A stretch of DNA of 64,000 bases from Bacteroides mediterraneensis (GCF_900128455.1 NZ_LT635783.1:2567935-2631934), one strand, 5' to 3'. Shown: positions 41,929 through 52,319, numbered from the stretch's first letter. Notes: generated from the sequence alone by a model not told the origin. Program-made: numbers and translations.

Positions 41929-43296
41929 ATGGAAGAAAAAGGAAAAATACTCATCATTGACGACAACGAAGACGTGCTCTTCGCGTTAAACCTGCTCTTG
42001 GAGCCTTATATGGAACAAATACGGGTCACCACGCAACCTTCCCGGATTACTCATTTCATGACGACTTTCCACCCCGACGTGATTCTGCTCGACATGAATT
42101 TCCAGCGGGATGCCATCAGCGGGCAGGAAGGACTAGATTACCTGAAACAAATTCTTCACCTCGACCCGCAGGCGGTAGTGGTGTTCATGACGGCGTATGC
42201 GGATACCGATAAGGCGGTACAGGCCATCAAAGCCGGAGCTACCGACTTTATTTCCAAGCCGTGGGAGAAAGAGAAATTGCTGGCCACCTTGTCATCTGCG
42301 GTAAAGCTGAGCCGTTCCCGTCAGGAAGTCGGACGGTTGCAGAATGAAGTGCAGGCGTTGAAAGGAGACGACACGCTGCCGGAACTGATTGGCGACTCTC
42401 CGGCCATGCAAAAAGTGAAAGAAACCATCTACAAGCTCTCCGATACGGATGCCAACCTGCTGATACTGGGAGAAAACGGTACGGGAAAAGACTTGGCGGC
42501 GCGCATGCTGCGCTTCTTCTCACCCCGACGGGAGCAGGTGTTCATTCCCATCGACTTGGGAAGCATCCCGGAACAGCTGTTCGAAAGTGAATTGTTCGGA
42601 TACGAAAAGGGTGCTTTCACGGATGCCCGGAAAGCGAAACCGGGCAGAATGGAAACGGCTTCGGGGGGTACATTATTTCTGGATGAAATCGGCAACCTGT
42701 CCCTGCCCATGCAGGCCAAGTTGCTGACGGCCATCGAAAAGCAGTGCATCACCCGCTTGGGGGCAGTAAGTCCGATACACATCGATGTCCGCTTGATTTG
42801 TGCCACCAACGCCAACCTGCACCAGCTGGTGGCGGAAGGGAAATTCCGACAAGACTTGCTCTACCGCATCAATACCGTGGAACTGCACATCCCTCCCCTC
42901 CGGGAACGCGGAGAGGACATCCTGTTACTGGCCATGCATTTCTTAAGTCAGTACAACCGGAAATACCGCAAGGAAATCAAAGGACTGACGCGTGAAGCGA
43001 AAAACAAACTCTTGAAATATGAATGGCCGGGCAATGTGCGCGAATTGCAGCACACCGTGGAACGGGCCGTCATCTTGAGTGAAAACGGACTTCTGAAACC
43101 GGATGACTTCCTGTTTCCGCAGGGAAATACGCCTCGTCCGCAAGCGCTGGCGGAAGAACTGAATCTGGAGAAACTGGAAAAGAATGCGATTGAACGGGCC
43201 TTGAAAATAAGTGCAGGAAACATGAGCAAGGCCGCCGAACTGTTGGGAATTACGCGTTTTGCATTGTATCGGAAACTGGAAAAATGGGGCTTATGA
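41929..43296 (+). CDS. Sigma-54-dependent NtrC-type response regulator
   Basis: 455 residues. Receiver domain (1-125) with Asp11-Asp12, the phosphoacceptor Asp55 (VILLDMNF), Thr88 and Lys110. The AAA+ domain (~150-390) has Walker A GENGTGKD (181-188), the sigma-54 contact loop GAFTDA (228-233) and Walker B TLFLDEIG (248-255), and the arginine-finger region FRQDLLYRIN. The C-terminal Fis-type helix-turn-helix is NMSKAAELLGITRFALYRKL. The contact loop has Asp in place of the usual second Gly of GAFTGA, which I believe occurs in other Bacteroidota activators. It overlaps the kinase gene by 4 bp and diverges from the export operon, which it very likely activates. Confidence 0.95.
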   Translation: MEEKGKILIIDDNEDVLFALNLLLEPYMEQIRVTTQPSRITHFMTTFHPDVILLDMNFQRDAISGQEGLDYLKQILHLDPQAVVVFMTAYADTDKAVQAIKAGATDFISKPWEKEKLLATLSSAVKLSRSRQEVGRLQNEVQALKGDDTLPELIGDSPAMQKVKETIYKLSDTDANLLILGENGTGKDLAARMLRFFSPRREQVFIPIDLGSIPEQLFESELFGYEKGAFTDARKAKPGRMETASGGTLFLDEIGNLSLPMQAKLLTAIEKQCITRLGAVSPIHIDVRLICATNANLHQLVAEGKFRQDLLYRINTVELHIPPLRERGEDILLLAMHFLSQYNRKYRKEIKGLTREAKNKLLKYEWPGNVRELQHTVERAVILSENGLLKPDDFLFPQGNTPRPQALAEELNLEKLEKNAIERALKISAGNMSKAAELLGITRFALYRKLEKWGL

Positions 43297-44567
43297 AAAC
43301 GTATGGATACCACCTCATATTGCACATTGTGGGCTTAGTTCTCTGCATCACCGCAGGCGTACTGGCCATCCAGCATGCACTTTTGTTCTGCAGCATTATC
43401 TGTGGACTGCTGCTGGTGGGCATCTGCTATCACTTATACCGCATCCAGATGCGTCAGACCGAAACCATGGGTCGCCTCGTGGAATGTATGAAGCAGAATG
43501 ACCTGGGGCAACGGGTCTGTGCGCCTTTTGCCGACCCACAGATGCAGAAACTGGCCGACGACCTTTCAATGGCGCTGAAGAATCTCCGCACCCGCATATT
43601 GGATGAGGAGGTGAAGCACCAATACTATGAAATGCTGTTGAACAAGGTGGATACAGCCGTCCTTGTAGCCGACCGGGACAACCGGATAGAATGGATGAAC
43701 AAGGCGGCCCGCGAACTGTGGGGGCATTGTGCCTTTCTGCCGGAAGAAATCAGTACCGCCGTTCAGGAAAACCGGCAGGTAGCCCACCTGCAAAAGGGAA
43801 ATGCCACTTTCGACCTCTCCCTATCTGTCACGCACATCCAGCTGCAAGGACGGACCTGCCGGTTGATCAGCCTGAAAAACATTCACGGGGCCTTGGAATA
43901 CAAAGAAATGGAAGCCTGGCAGAAACTGATACGGGTGCTGACGCATGAAATCATGAATTCCATCACTCCGATTATTTCCTTGGCAGACACCTTGAACGAA
44001 CGGAGTCAGGAACATCCCGACGATGCCCGTACACGCACCTATGTGCAGCAAGGATTACAAGTCATCTACCGCCGGGGAAAGGGATTGCTGGAGTTTGTGG
44101 AGAATTACCGGAAGCTGACCCGCATTTCTGCCCCCGTCAAGGTGGAAATTCCCCTGGAACAATTCTTTACCGACTTGCAACGCCTTTATCCGGAACCGGA
44201 ATTTCATTTTGAATATCCGTCTTCTCGCCTTAAATGGCTGGCCGACCGCACACAGATGGAACAGGTGTTCATCAACCTGCTGAAGAACGCCCGCGAAGCT
44301 TGTGCCCATCGGACGCATCCAGATATCCGTGTCCGCGTGGAAGCTCATGCGCAGGAGCTGGTCTTCGAAATCTGTGACAACGGGGAAGGCATGCTGCCGG
44401 AGGTGACAGAGCGTATCTTTGTCCCTTTCTTCACCACCAAAAGCAACGGTTCGGGCATCGGACTCACCCTCTGCAAACAGATTGTCAGCCTGCATGGAGG
44501 ACAAATCAGTGTACAAAGCACAGCGGGGAAAGGAAGCTGTTTCCGCCTCTCTTTCCCCGCCGTATAA
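43293..44567 (+). CDS. Sensor histidine kinase (NtrB/AtoS-like)
   Basis: About 424 residues starting MKTYGYHLILHIVG. This ATG overlaps the regulator stop as ATGA; a start 9 bp earlier (43284) is possible. Two adjacent TMs (~6-27 and ~29-51) leave almost no periplasmic loop, so the signal is probably sensed inside the membrane or in the cytoplasm. A HAMP-like linker and a PAS-like domain (~100-200, with DRDNRIEWMNKAARELWG) follow. H-box His218 in VLTHEIMNSITPI, N-box INLLKNAREAC, G1 DNGEGM and G2 GSGIGLTLC are intact. It is the cognate kinase of the preceding sigma-54 activator. Confidence 0.93.
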   Translation: MKTYGYHLILHIVGLVLCITAGVLAIQHALLFCSIICGLLLVGICYHLYRIQMRQTETMGRLVECMKQNDLGQRVCAPFADPQMQKLADDLSMALKNLRTRILDEEVKHQYYEMLLNKVDTAVLVADRDNRIEWMNKAARELWGHCAFLPEEISTAVQENRQVAHLQKGNATFDLSLSVTHIQLQGRTCRLISLKNIHGALEYKEMEAWQKLIRVLTHEIMNSITPIISLADTLNERSQEHPDDARTRTYVQQGLQVIYRRGKGLLEFVENYRKLTRISAPVKVEIPLEQFFTDLQRLYPEPEFHFEYPSSRLKWLADRTQMEQVFINLLKNAREACAHRTHPDIRVRVEAHAQELVFEICDNGEGMLPEVTERIFVPFFTTKSNGSGIGLTLCKQIVSLHGGQISVQSTAGKGSCFRLSFPAV

Positions 44568-44584
44568 TCAAATTTTATAAAGAT

Positions 44585-45736
44585 TTATTTCATGACCCAT
44601 TGCAGGCAGACCGGCTTATCAGTGTGGATGGTCTTTCCTGTATCCTGCAAGAGACCGGTTTCTGCATCACGGGCAAATACCTGAATTTCGTTGGTATCCC
44701 GACAAGCTACCAGCAAGTACTTGCCATTGGGTGTAATCGTGAAGTTACGGGGATGAATACCCGTCAGCTGATAACCGACCTTCGTCAGGGTTCCGTCGGC
44801 AGGAGACACCTTGAAAATGGCCACTCCATCCGCCTTCAGACGGTTGGAAGCATACAAAAACTTCCCGTCGGGTGAAAGATGGATATCGGCACTTCCCTTC
44901 GCACCTACCGTATCTGCCTTGATGACCTGCTGCTGCGTCAAGGTCTTTCCATCGTATGAAAATGCCACGACCTCTCCTGAAAGCTCTGTCAACAGATAGG
45001 CATGTTTCCCTTGCTTGTCGAAACAAGCGTGACGTGGACCGGAACCCGGTGCCAGTTCAATGTCGAAAGCGGCAGCCTCATCCAACAAATCAGTTGCCTG
45101 TGTACCGGAAACCTGTTTCACCGGAAACGCGTGGATACGGTCGGTGCCTAAGTCATTCGCCAAAAGGAACTTGCCATCGGGCGTGAAATACACGCAATGC
45201 AAGTGAGGCTGGTCCTGACGTTCTTTGTCGGCTCCTTTTCCCTGAAAAGCAATGGCATGCCCTTCTCCCAGACTTCCATTCGCCAGACGGGGAAAGACGG
45301 TGATATTGGCTCCCATGTAATTGGCCGTCAGCACGAATTTCCCGTCCGGACTCACTGTGATGTAACACGGTGACGCTCCTCCGGTCGACTGACTGTTCAC
45401 CAGCGACAGACTGGCGGTCAAAGTATCCAGAGCTAGGGCGTTGGCCGTAAAACCTTTCTCGGTTTCTCCTACGGCATACACGTGTGTACCGTCCTGATCT
45501 GGTATCAGGTAAGAAGGATTCTCGATTCCCGACAAGGCACTGGCCTGTACGGCATCGCCTGTCTCCTGATTGAAGCGATATACTTTCACCCCTTCCTGGT
45601 CGGCTTTTGCATAACTGCCCACCAGCATCAGCAACGTGTCTGCCTCATAGGTCACACTTGTTTTCTGCTCACTCTTTCCGGTGCAGGCTCCCATCAGGAT
45701 ACCGCCCACACACAACGACATTAAAATCTGTTTCAT
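44585..45736 (-). CDS. Lactonase family (6-phosphogluconolactonase-like) beta-propeller lipoprotein
   Basis: 383 residues. A signal peptide with lipobox LMGAC (Cys ~18) is followed by a seven-bladed beta-propeller of the Pgl/YbhE family, with repeated blade motifs such as SPDGKFVLTANYMGANITVF, TPDGKFLLANDLGTDRIHAF and TPNGKYLLVACRDTNEIQVF. Family members hydrolyse 6-phosphogluconolactone, but a secreted lipoprotein form cannot serve the cytoplasmic pentose-phosphate pathway, so another lactone or a binding role is likely. It lies 13 bp downstream of the EFR1 gene and converges with the kinase gene at 44567, with only 17 bp between the stops and no clear terminator. Confidence 0.87.
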   Translation of the reverse strand: MKQILMSLCVGGILMGACTGKSEQKTSVTYEADTLLMLVGSYAKADQEGVKVYRFNQETGDAVQASALSGIENPSYLIPDQDGTHVYAVGETEKGFTANALALDTLTASLSLVNSQSTGGASPCYITVSPDGKFVLTANYMGANITVFPRLANGSLGEGHAIAFQGKGADKERQDQPHLHCVYFTPDGKFLLANDLGTDRIHAFPVKQVSGTQATDLLDEAAAFDIELAPGSGPRHACFDKQGKHAYLLTELSGEVVAFSYDGKTLTQQQVIKADTVGAKGSADIHLSPDGKFLYASNRLKADGVAIFKVSPADGTLTKVGYQLTGIHPRNFTITPNGKYLLVACRDTNEIQVFARDAETGLLQDTGKTIHTDKPVCLQWVMK

Positions 45737-45749
45737 CTTAGATTTACGG

Positions 45750-46511
45750 TTATTTTAATAAAGAATTCAAATACTGTCCCTTCTTCTGCGTCAGCTTGCC
45801 ATAACATACCGCATGTTTCGGACAATGGTGGTAACAAGCCTGACACATCGCACAACGGCTGCCCCATTGTGGCCGTCCTTCTACCATACGGATATTCTCC
45901 AACGGACAACTTTTGGCACAAAGCCCACAACCGATACATGCTTCCGATGCATAAAACTTTTTCGGACGGATCATGAAACGGTTGAACATCGGACGTACCA
46001 CATACGTTTTCAGCCAAGGCACACTTCCTTCATGGCAATCAAATCCCTCTTCCCGTCGGATAATCCTCCGGCTGAGATCTTCCACTCTACTGGGAGCCTG
46101 CTTCAACTTACGAGCCGCCAGTTCCGGTTCATCCACATCAAATCCCGACATACAAACGTATGTGTTGGGCATCATCACCGAAAAGCCAGCCTTGCAACGC
46201 CATCCCTGTCGAGCCGCAGCCCGCGCAAACACCTGTGCCGTCTTTCCCGTATCATCGCCACAGGTACAGACAAAATACAGGTAGTCAGGCACTCCCTTCC
46301 ATTCCAACTTAGCCAGTGCTTCCAATACCACCGAAGGAGGTCCCCACGAATAAACAGGGAACACAAAACCCAGCGTTCCATCTGAAGACTGCGGGAAGTC
46401 TGGTTTTCCGCTCAGTAAATCCGTCAATTTATATACAGTATCCTGTAAATACTGCCCCAACTGCCGGGCCACCCATTCCGAATTTCCCGTTCCAGAAAAA
46501 TAAAAAATCAT
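45750..46511 (-). CDS. EFR1-family ferredoxin with flavodoxin-like domain
   Basis: About 253 residues from the ATG at 46511 (MIFYFSGTGNSEWVARQLG). The frame extends upstream to 46574, but that part is not conserved protein and lies in a repeat-like intergenic element. The N-terminal ~160 residues are a flavodoxin-like FMN fold (FSGTGNSEWVA binds the phosphate; PVYSWGPP follows). Two [4Fe-4S] motifs follow: CIGCGLCAKSCP and CAMCQACYHHCP. It should shuttle electrons in the cytoplasm. It is co-transcribed with the lactonase lipoprotein gene 13 bp downstream. Confidence 0.92.
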   Translation of the reverse strand: MIFYFSGTGNSEWVARQLGQYLQDTVYKLTDLLSGKPDFPQSSDGTLGFVFPVYSWGPPSVVLEALAKLEWKGVPDYLYFVCTCGDDTGKTAQVFARAAARQGWRCKAGFSVMMPNTYVCMSGFDVDEPELAARKLKQAPSRVEDLSRRIIRREEGFDCHEGSVPWLKTYVVRPMFNRFMIRPKKFYASEACIGCGLCAKSCPLENIRMVEGRPQWGSRCAMCQACYHHCPKHAVCYGKLTQKKGQYLNSLLK

Positions 46512-46889
46512 ACGAATCCTATTACGTTCAACGTTCACATACAAATAAGGCGAAGAACCTTGACTCTGATACATCCAAGATTCCTCGCCCTAGAAAAAGG
46601 AGAAGCCGTACCCGAGGCGTGACGAAACTCCGAATGACAGGTTTTGAGTGCCCCCCTTCCTTTGTAATCCACCGGCATAAATGCTACCCGAAGGCGTGGC
46701 CCGCCATTGGAAGAAGACGCTTGTCTCGGTATTTCTTATAATTTGATGAGTTTCCCGATTCTGCAAGTACGGCTTCAATTTTGTATGACAAATATACGAC
46801 AATAATTTGAATCTGCAAAGAGATTGCATAAAAAAAGGATGCCATTTATATGGCATCCTTTATACGTTGTCTCCGTTTCCGGAAGAGAA
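46512..46889. other. 378-bp intergenic region with a repeat-like element
   Basis: It holds a rho-independent terminator for rplT (46831-46860) and, at ~46560-46745, a GC-rich stretch unlike the A+T-rich gaps elsewhere. Its minus-strand reading gives SIYAGGLQRKGG and SRLGYGFSFF before a stop at about 46588, but there is no start with a usable context and the frame is short. I suspect a non-coding interspersed element or a decayed gene end. Otherwise nothing is recognised. Confidence 0.4.
46831..46860 (-). terminator. Rho-independent terminator of the thrS-infC-rpmI-rplT operon
   Basis: Ten-bp perfect stem, AAGGATGCCA (46835-46844) and TGGCATCCTT (46851-46860), with a TTTATA loop and TTTTTT following on the minus strand. 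It lies 30 bp past the rplT stop codon. Confidence 0.9.
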
Positions 46890-47240
46890 TTAAGCAGCTT
46901 TAGCTTTAGCAACTACAGCCTTGAAAGCTTCCGGATGGTTCATGGCTAAGTCAGCCAACACCTTACGGTTGATTTCAATACCTGCTTTGTGCAATGCACC
47001 CATCAACTTAGAGTAAGACATACCTTCCAGACGAGCAGCTGCGTTGATACGCTGAATCCACAATGCGCGGAAGTTGCGTTTTTTGTTCTTACGGTCGCGG
47101 TATGCATAAGTCAGACCTTTTTCCCAAGTATTCTTAGCAACGGTCCAAACGTTCTTTCTTGCACCAAAATAACCTCTGGTTAAACCTAAAATTTTCTTTC
47201 TTTTTGCTCTAGAAGCAACGTGATTTACTGATCTTGGCAT
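46890..47240 (-). CDS. rplT: 50S ribosomal protein L20
   Basis: 116 residues, complete. It starts [20 protein letters not shown] and has the basic N-terminal extension and the [18 protein letters not shown] globular signature. L20 binds 23S rRNA early in 50S assembly and in many bacteria also represses the infC-rpmI-rplT operon. It follows rpmI after a 105-bp gap, which contains a short AACCG/CGGTT inverted repeat that could be a regulatory stem. Terminator at 46831-46860. Confidence 0.98.
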   Translation of the reverse strand: MPRSVNHVASRAKRKKILGLTRGYFGARKNVWTVAKNTWEKGLTYAYRDRKNKKRNFRALWIQRINAAARLEGMSYSKLMGALHKAGIEINRKVLADLAMNHPEAFKAVVAKAKAA

Positions 47241-47345
47241 AGTTTTTTAATTCTTTTTGAATGATAGCGCCGATATTTTACAACCGGACTTGAGGCTAAG
47301 CATTCGGTTAATAATTTAAATGATACGTGTACGCTCTCGTGAAGA

Positions 47346-47543
47346 TTAACGCATGCACAGAAGTTCCTTTACCTGATTCAAGTTAGCATTGTCTACTAAG
47401 CCCATGTGGCAAAGGTTTCTTTTCTGCTTTTTAGTCTTCTTAGTCAGAATGTGACTGTGAAAAGCGTGCTTTCTTTTGATTTTACCTGTTCCGGTAAGAG
47501 TGAATCTTTTTTTTGCACCGGAGTTAGTCTTGATCTTTGGCAT
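47346..47543 (-). CDS. rpmI: 50S ribosomal protein L35
   Basis: 65 residues, the usual size. Starts [20 protein letters not shown], basic throughout, with the conserved [20 protein letters not shown] region. Its neighbours infC and rplT are in the standard order. It lies 69 bp after infC and 105 bp before rplT. Confidence 0.98.
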   Translation of the reverse strand: MPKIKTNSGAKKRFTLTGTGKIKRKHAFHSHILTKKTKKQKRNLCHMGLVDNANLNQVKELLCMR

Positions 47544-47612
47544 CTTGTTAAATTTTTAATTATTATTATTCAACGTGGCAACGCACTATACCGGCGCGTT
47601 ACGCACTTTTTT

Positions 47613-48194
47613 TCATTCTTTCGGTTCAACCGGTTTGGCAGCTTCAGGTTTGGCCGCTTTCTTCGGAGCTCCTGCTTTCTTTGGAGACAACGATATCGTC
47701 ATTCTCTTTCCTTCGAGCAACGGCATCTGCTCTACCTTTGCATAGTCTTCCAAGTCGTTGGCAAAACGGAGCAACAATACTTCACCCTGTTCCTTGAACA
47801 AAATGGAACGTCCCTTGAAGAACACGTATGCCTTCACCTTGTCACCATCCTGCAAGAAGCCGATGGCATGTTTCAGCTTGAAATTATAATCATGTTCATC
47901 AGTCTGAGGTCCGAAACGGATTTCCTTCACGTTCACCTTCACCTGTTTTGCCTTCTGTTCCTTTGCGCGTTTTTTCAGCTGGTAAAGGAATTTAGAATAA
48001 TCTATAATTCTACAAACTGGAGGAACAGCATTAGGTGAAATTTCGACCAAGTCGGCTCCATGTTCTTCCGCAAGTCTCAAAGCCTGCGCAATCGGATATA
48101 CAGCCGATTCAATATCATCTCCCACAATACGTACTTCTTTGGCACGAATCTGTTCGTTGATTCGATGTTGCCCCTTTAACGTGTCATTTTTCAT
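47613..48194 (-). CDS. infC: Translation initiation factor IF-3
   Basis: 193 residues. N-domain starts at [18 protein letters not shown]; the linker and C-domain include [19 protein letters not shown], and a Lys/Pro/Ala-rich tail follows ([20 protein letters not shown]). The factor binds the 30S subunit and monitors the start codon. The ATG at 48194 is ordinary, whereas E. coli infC uses AUU for autocontrol; the same control would need another device here. A strong hairpin with a competing repeat lies in the 103-bp leader after thrS. Confidence 0.97.
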   Translation of the reverse strand: MKNDTLKGQHRINEQIRAKEVRIVGDDIESAVYPIAQALRLAEEHGADLVEISPNAVPPVCRIIDYSKFLYQLKKRAKEQKAKQVKVNVKEIRFGPQTDEHDYNFKLKHAIGFLQDGDKVKAYVFFKGRSILFKEQGEVLLLRFANDLEDYAKVEQMPLLEGKRMTISLSPKKAGAPKKAAKPEAAKPVEPKE

Positions 48195-48249
48195 TAAAAA
48201 TAGTGTCTTCCTTGTTTGTTTTTTGAATTATAAATTAATATTGAAAAAT

Positions 48250-48300
48250 CCGTTTGCAGCCTTCCAAATTCATACGGGGCTGCAAACGGCTGCAAATTTA
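48250..48300 (-). promoter_or_regulatory. thrS-infC intergenic hairpin with competing arm and overlapping promoter box
   Basis: A 12-bp perfect stem pairs 48250-48261 with 48278-48289 (16-nt loop) and is followed on the minus strand by ATTTTTC, so it may terminate or attenuate transcription. The arm TTTGCAGCC occurs twice in tandem (48288-48296 and 48278-48286), and both copies can pair with the single downstream GGCTGCAAA arm (48253-48261). A TAAATTTG -7 box (48293-48300) overlaps the thrS stop codon. The element could set infC expression independently of thrS; which role is real cannot be told from sequence. Confidence 0.5.
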
Positions 48301-50238
48301 CCATTTATTTATCATATTATGAACTTCTTCTGCAATATTTTTTGCAAAATCTTCGATTTTCATGGTTCCTTTGTCTCCTTCACCCTGCTTACGTACGGCT
48401 ACTTCACCATTTTCGGCTTCTTTTTCACCGACAACCAGCATGTAAGGGATACGTTTCATTTCATTGTCACGAATCTTACGACCAATCTTTTCGTTACGGT
48501 CGTCCACGATGGCACGGATGTCGTATTTCTTCAAATCCTGACGAACCTTGTCGGCGTAGTCGTTGAATTTTTCAGAGATAGGCAGGATGGCCACCTGATC
48601 CGGAGTCAGCCACAACGGGAACTTACCGGCTGTATGTTCAATCAATACGGCAACAAAGCGTTCCATTGAACCGAACGGTGCACGGTGAATCATTACCGGA
48701 CGATGTTTCTGGTTATCAGAACCCATGTATTCCAGCTGGAAGCGTTCCGGCAAGTTGTAGTCTACCTGGATGGTACCCAGCTGCCAGCGACGTCCGATGG
48801 CATCCTTTACCATGAAGTCCAGTTTCGGACCGTAGAATGCAGCTTCACCGTATTCTACTTTGGCTTTCAGTCCTTTTTCTTCGCAAGCTTCTACGATGGC
48901 ACGTTCAGCCTTTTCCCAGTTCTCATCGCTACCGATATATTTTTCACGGTTCACCTTGTCACGCAAAGAAATCTGTGCTTCAAAGTTTTCCAGTCCCATG
49001 GAAGTGAATACGATAGAGATGATGTCCATCACGCGGAGGAATTCATCCTTCACCTGGTCCGGACGGCAAAAGATGTGCGCATCATCCTGCGTAAAGCTAC
49101 GTACACGAGTCAATCCGTGCAACTCCCCACTCTGTTCGTAACGGCAAACCGTACCAAATTCTGCGATACGCAACGGCAGGTCACGATAAGAACGCGGAGA
49201 GTTCTTGTAAATCATACAGTGATGCGGGCAGTTCATCGGTTTCAGGAAGTACTCTTCCCCTTCTTCCGGAGTGTGGATAGGCTGGAAAGAATCCTTGCCA
49301 TATTTCGCATAGTGTCCGGAAGTGACATACAACAGCTTGTTACCAATCGGCGGACACATCACTTCCTGATAGTCGTAACGTGACTGGATGCGACGCAAGA
49401 AATCCTGCAGGCGGATACGCAGTGCAGTACCTTTCGGCAACCACATCGGAAGTCCCTTACCTACCGTATCCGAGAACATGAACAAATCCATTTCCTTACC
49501 AATCTTACGGTGGTCACGTTTCTTGGCTTCTTCCAGCATCACCAGGTATTCATCCAACATTTTTTTCTTCGGGAAAGTAATACCGTAGATACGGGTCATC
49601 TGCTTGCGGTCTTCCTGGCCTCTCCAGTAGGCACCGGCTACCGACAACAGCTTGATAGCCTTGATAGGAGCCGTAGAAAGCAAGTGCGGGCCACGGCACA
49701 AGTCTGTAAACGCACCCTGCGTATAAGTAGTGATGTGACCGTCTTCCAGTTCGGAAATCAGTTCACACTTATAAGTTTCTCCTCTTTCACCAAACATCTT
49801 CAGCGCATCATCTTTCGAGATGTTCTGACGAACCAGTTCCTCTTTCTTGGCAGCCAGTTCAGCCATTTTCTTTTCAATGGCAGGCAGGTCGCCTTCCTTG
49901 ATGACAGCTTCACCCGGATCTACATCATAATAGAATCCGTTTTCAATGGCCGGACCGATACCGAACTGAATACCCGGATACAATTCCTGCAGCGCTTCAG
50001 CCAGCAAGTGTGCACTTGTATGCCAGAAGGCGTGCTTGCCTTCCTCGTCATCCCATTTATAAAGAACGAAATTCGCATCTTCGTTGATAGGGCGATTCAA
50101 ATCTACAGTTTCGCCGTTTACACCACATGCCAGCACATCCTGCGCCAGACGGGAACTGATGCTTTCTGCAATCTGCAGACCCGTAACTCCTTCGTTGTAT
50201 TCACGAACAGAGCCATCAGGAAAAGTTATCTTAACCAT
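48298..50238 (-). CDS. thrS: Threonyl-tRNA synthetase
   Basis: 646 residues. N-terminal TGS domain (1-62), an editing domain with [11 protein letters not shown] (Zn/acid residues HxxxH), and the class II catalytic core: motif 2 [15 protein letters not shown], zinc ligand region [13 protein letters not shown], and the PRGLT-like motif 3 region. The C-terminal anticodon-binding domain has [22 protein letters not shown]. It attaches Thr to tRNA(Thr) and clears Ser-tRNA(Thr). First gene of thrS-infC-rpmI-rplT, with a TATTTTTG box at 50270-50277. Confidence 0.98.
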   Translation of the reverse strand: MVKITFPDGSVREYNEGVTGLQIAESISSRLAQDVLACGVNGETVDLNRPINEDANFVLYKWDDEEGKHAFWHTSAHLLAEALQELYPGIQFGIGPAIENGFYYDVDPGEAVIKEGDLPAIEKKMAELAAKKEELVRQNISKDDALKMFGERGETYKCELISELEDGHITTYTQGAFTDLCRGPHLLSTAPIKAIKLLSVAGAYWRGQEDRKQMTRIYGITFPKKKMLDEYLVMLEEAKKRDHRKIGKEMDLFMFSDTVGKGLPMWLPKGTALRIRLQDFLRRIQSRYDYQEVMCPPIGNKLLYVTSGHYAKYGKDSFQPIHTPEEGEEYFLKPMNCPHHCMIYKNSPRSYRDLPLRIAEFGTVCRYEQSGELHGLTRVRSFTQDDAHIFCRPDQVKDEFLRVMDIISIVFTSMGLENFEAQISLRDKVNREKYIGSDENWEKAERAIVEACEEKGLKAKVEYGEAAFYGPKLDFMVKDAIGRRWQLGTIQVDYNLPERFQLEYMGSDNQKHRPVMIHRAPFGSMERFVAVLIEHTAGKFPLWLTPDQVAILPISEKFNDYADKVRQDLKKYDIRAIVDDRNEKIGRKIRDNEMKRIPYMLVVGEKEAENGEVAVRKQGEGDKGTMKIEDFAKNIAEEVHNMINKW

Positions 50239-50269
50239 AGTCTTTATGTGTTTATCTGTTATTGAGACG

Positions 50270-50277
50270 CAAAAATA
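50270..50277 (-). promoter_or_regulatory. Bacteroidota -7 box for thrS operon
   Basis: TATTTTTG matches TAnnTTTG and lies 32-39 bp upstream of the thrS ATG. No T-box-like leader is visible, because the leader is too short. Confidence 0.5.
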
Positions 50278-50312
50278 TAAACTTTTTAATTAAAGAAGAA
50301 AATTGCATTCAT

Positions 50313-52319
50313 TTATTTCTCCTCCACCGCAGTAAATCGCTTGATAATGTTGTACGCAGAGAAGATTCCCAACTCGCCGGCCTTACTCAAATCCTGAATA
50401 CCCTGACGGTTGTTACCCAGGAAGATATTCGTCAGTCCGCGGTTGAAATACGCATCCGCAAAACGAGGATCCAATTCAATGGCCTTATTGTAATCCACCA
50501 GTGCGGCCCGGTAATCTTTCATTACAGCCAGAATATTTCCTCTGTTATAATACGCATACACGAAGTCGGGAGCCAACTCAATCACACGGTCCAAGTCCTC
50601 ACGCACCTTGTTATAGTCATACGAACGCACCTGCAAGTCCTTGTTGTTATCCACTGTTTCCACTTCATACTTCCGGTCACGCTTGCGGTATTCCAACTGC
50701 TTGTAGTAAATCAGCGCACGACTGAAATAGGCCGGGAAGAAAGTAGAGTCACAACGGATGGCATCATCCAAATCCTTCAACGCGTTATCAAAGTCCTGCA
50801 CCAGATAGAAATCAAGCGCACGCGCATAGTAATGCAACGCATCATTCGGTTCCTTCACGATGGCAGCCGTCTGTTCATCGATGGATGCGAAATGCTGTTT
50901 CACCTGTTCTTCCGAGAGCGAAGCCTCGTTGTTCGTAATCAGCAGACGATGTGGAAGAACCCCACGGGCATTCATATCATCAATACCTTTATAATAGTTA
51001 ATCTGCCGTTTCACTTCTTCAGGACGCTCGTAATAACTCAACGCAAACATCGGCTGCGGCAAGATGGTCACATTCTTGTCCTGTACCCTGCCCCGATAAT
51101 CCGTCTTGTAACGGTCGTCCTCCGCATCGTTGTCGGCCACCACAATCTTACGGTAGTTCTCCACGTTCTTGTCCGATTTCTTACGCGTCTTGTCCGCCGA
51201 AGCCGTCTGCTTCTTTGTTCCGTTCTGCGATTCAATCTGTGCTTTCAGCACCTTGAACTCATCGGCATCCGCGCCTTTCAAGTCGCCCACTTTCCGTCTG
51301 GCCTGCGCACGATACTGATAACCGGCCAGGAAGTTCGGATACTCCTTCAGCACCGCCGAATAATCCTCGATGGCCCCCGGATAATCCCCCGTACGGTCAC
51401 GCAACAGTCCTCGGTTAAACCGGGCCATCAGGTTGTCGGGTTCCATTTTGAGCACAAAGTCGAAGTCCTCAATGGCACGGTTGTCATCTCCCACCTGCGC
51501 ACGCAACAGACCACGGTTGTAGTGACCGATGAAATTATTCCGGTCCACATCCAATGCCAAATCATAGTCCGACATGGCTCCGCGCAAATTGTTCTGGTGA
51601 TAACGAGCCAACGCACGATTGATATACACACCCGCATTGCGCACCGAAAGACGGATGGCCTCCGTCAGGTCCGCTTCCGCATCCTTGTACTTTCCACGCT
51701 GCAGGAACAGCATACCTCTTGACGACCATGTGTCCGGATTGTAACGGTCCATTTCAATCGCCTTGTCGGCATCCGTCATGGCCTGCAACGTATCCTTCTG
51801 CTTCAATGACACCTCCGTACGCATCAGATACGCATCCGTATAACGAGGAGCGATACGAATCAGCGTATCCAAGTCGGCCCGTGCCTGCGCATACTCTTCC
51901 TCATGCATCCGGCAAAGTGCCAGGTTGTGCCACAGGCTGATATTCTCCGGATCCATTCCCAAAGCTTTCCGGTAATCCTGGATGGCCCCCCGATAATTCT
52001 GCTGCCGGATACGCGAGATACCCCGCACCTGATACGCATTGACCACGAACGGGTTGCGCTGCAACGCTTCCGAACAGTCGGCTTCCGCTCCCTGGTAATC
52101 GTCCAGGTTCATCTTGGCCAGCCCGCGATAAAAATACGGTTCTGCCAGATAAGGCTTCACCCCAATCACCTGATTAAAGTACTGGATAGAGAGGACATAA
52201 TCCTCGAAATAAAGTGCATTTTTCCCGATGGTCATCACCCTGTCCGTATTAATCTGACACAGGGCAACCATCGGGAAAAACATACCTATATATAATATGT
52301 ATAGGAATCTTCTGATCAT
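50313..52319 (-). CDS. Secreted tetratricopeptide-repeat protein
   Basis: 668 residues. A signal peptide (~1-22, ending MVALCQ) is followed by about ten TPR units to residue ~350 (for example [20 protein letters not shown] and [20 protein letters not shown]). A charged spacer (~360-470, [20 protein letters not shown]) and three or four further TPRs then follow ([20 protein letters not shown]). It should be a periplasmic protein-binding scaffold. Its start overlaps the deformylase stop by 4 bp (ATGA), and it follows ruvX and def in one operon. The pairing with def is common in Bacteroidota, but I know of no function for it. Confidence 0.88.
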   Translation of the reverse strand: MIRRFLYILYIGMFFPMVALCQINTDRVMTIGKNALYFEDYVLSIQYFNQVIGVKPYLAEPYFYRGLAKMNLDDYQGAEADCSEALQRNPFVVNAYQVRGISRIRQQNYRGAIQDYRKALGMDPENISLWHNLALCRMHEEEYAQARADLDTLIRIAPRYTDAYLMRTEVSLKQKDTLQAMTDADKAIEMDRYNPDTWSSRGMLFLQRGKYKDAEADLTEAIRLSVRNAGVYINRALARYHQNNLRGAMSDYDLALDVDRNNFIGHYNRGLLRAQVGDDNRAIEDFDFVLKMEPDNLMARFNRGLLRDRTGDYPGAIEDYSAVLKEYPNFLAGYQYRAQARRKVGDLKGADADEFKVLKAQIESQNGTKKQTASADKTRKKSDKNVENYRKIVVADNDAEDDRYKTDYRGRVQDKNVTILPQPMFALSYYERPEEVKRQINYYKGIDDMNARGVLPHRLLITNNEASLSEEQVKQHFASIDEQTAAIVKEPNDALHYYARALDFYLVQDFDNALKDLDDAIRCDSTFFPAYFSRALIYYKQLEYRKRDRKYEVETVDNNKDLQVRSYDYNKVREDLDRVIELAPDFVYAYYNRGNILAVMKDYRAALVDYNKAIELDPRFADAYFNRGLTNIFLGNNRQGIQDLSKAGELGIFSAYNIIKRFTAVEEK

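Noticed and set aside
41751-41966. N-terminal extension of the TolC-like protein
   Set aside because: It would put a 72-residue non-signal stretch before an internal signal peptide and overlap the divergent regulator gene and the sigma-54 promoter.
41929-43296. GAFTDA instead of GAFTGA as a sign of a non-functional sigma-54 activator
   Set aside because: The other AAA+ motifs are intact and, to my knowledge, this variant occurs in other Bacteroidota activators; a sigma-54-like promoter next to the gene also argues for function.
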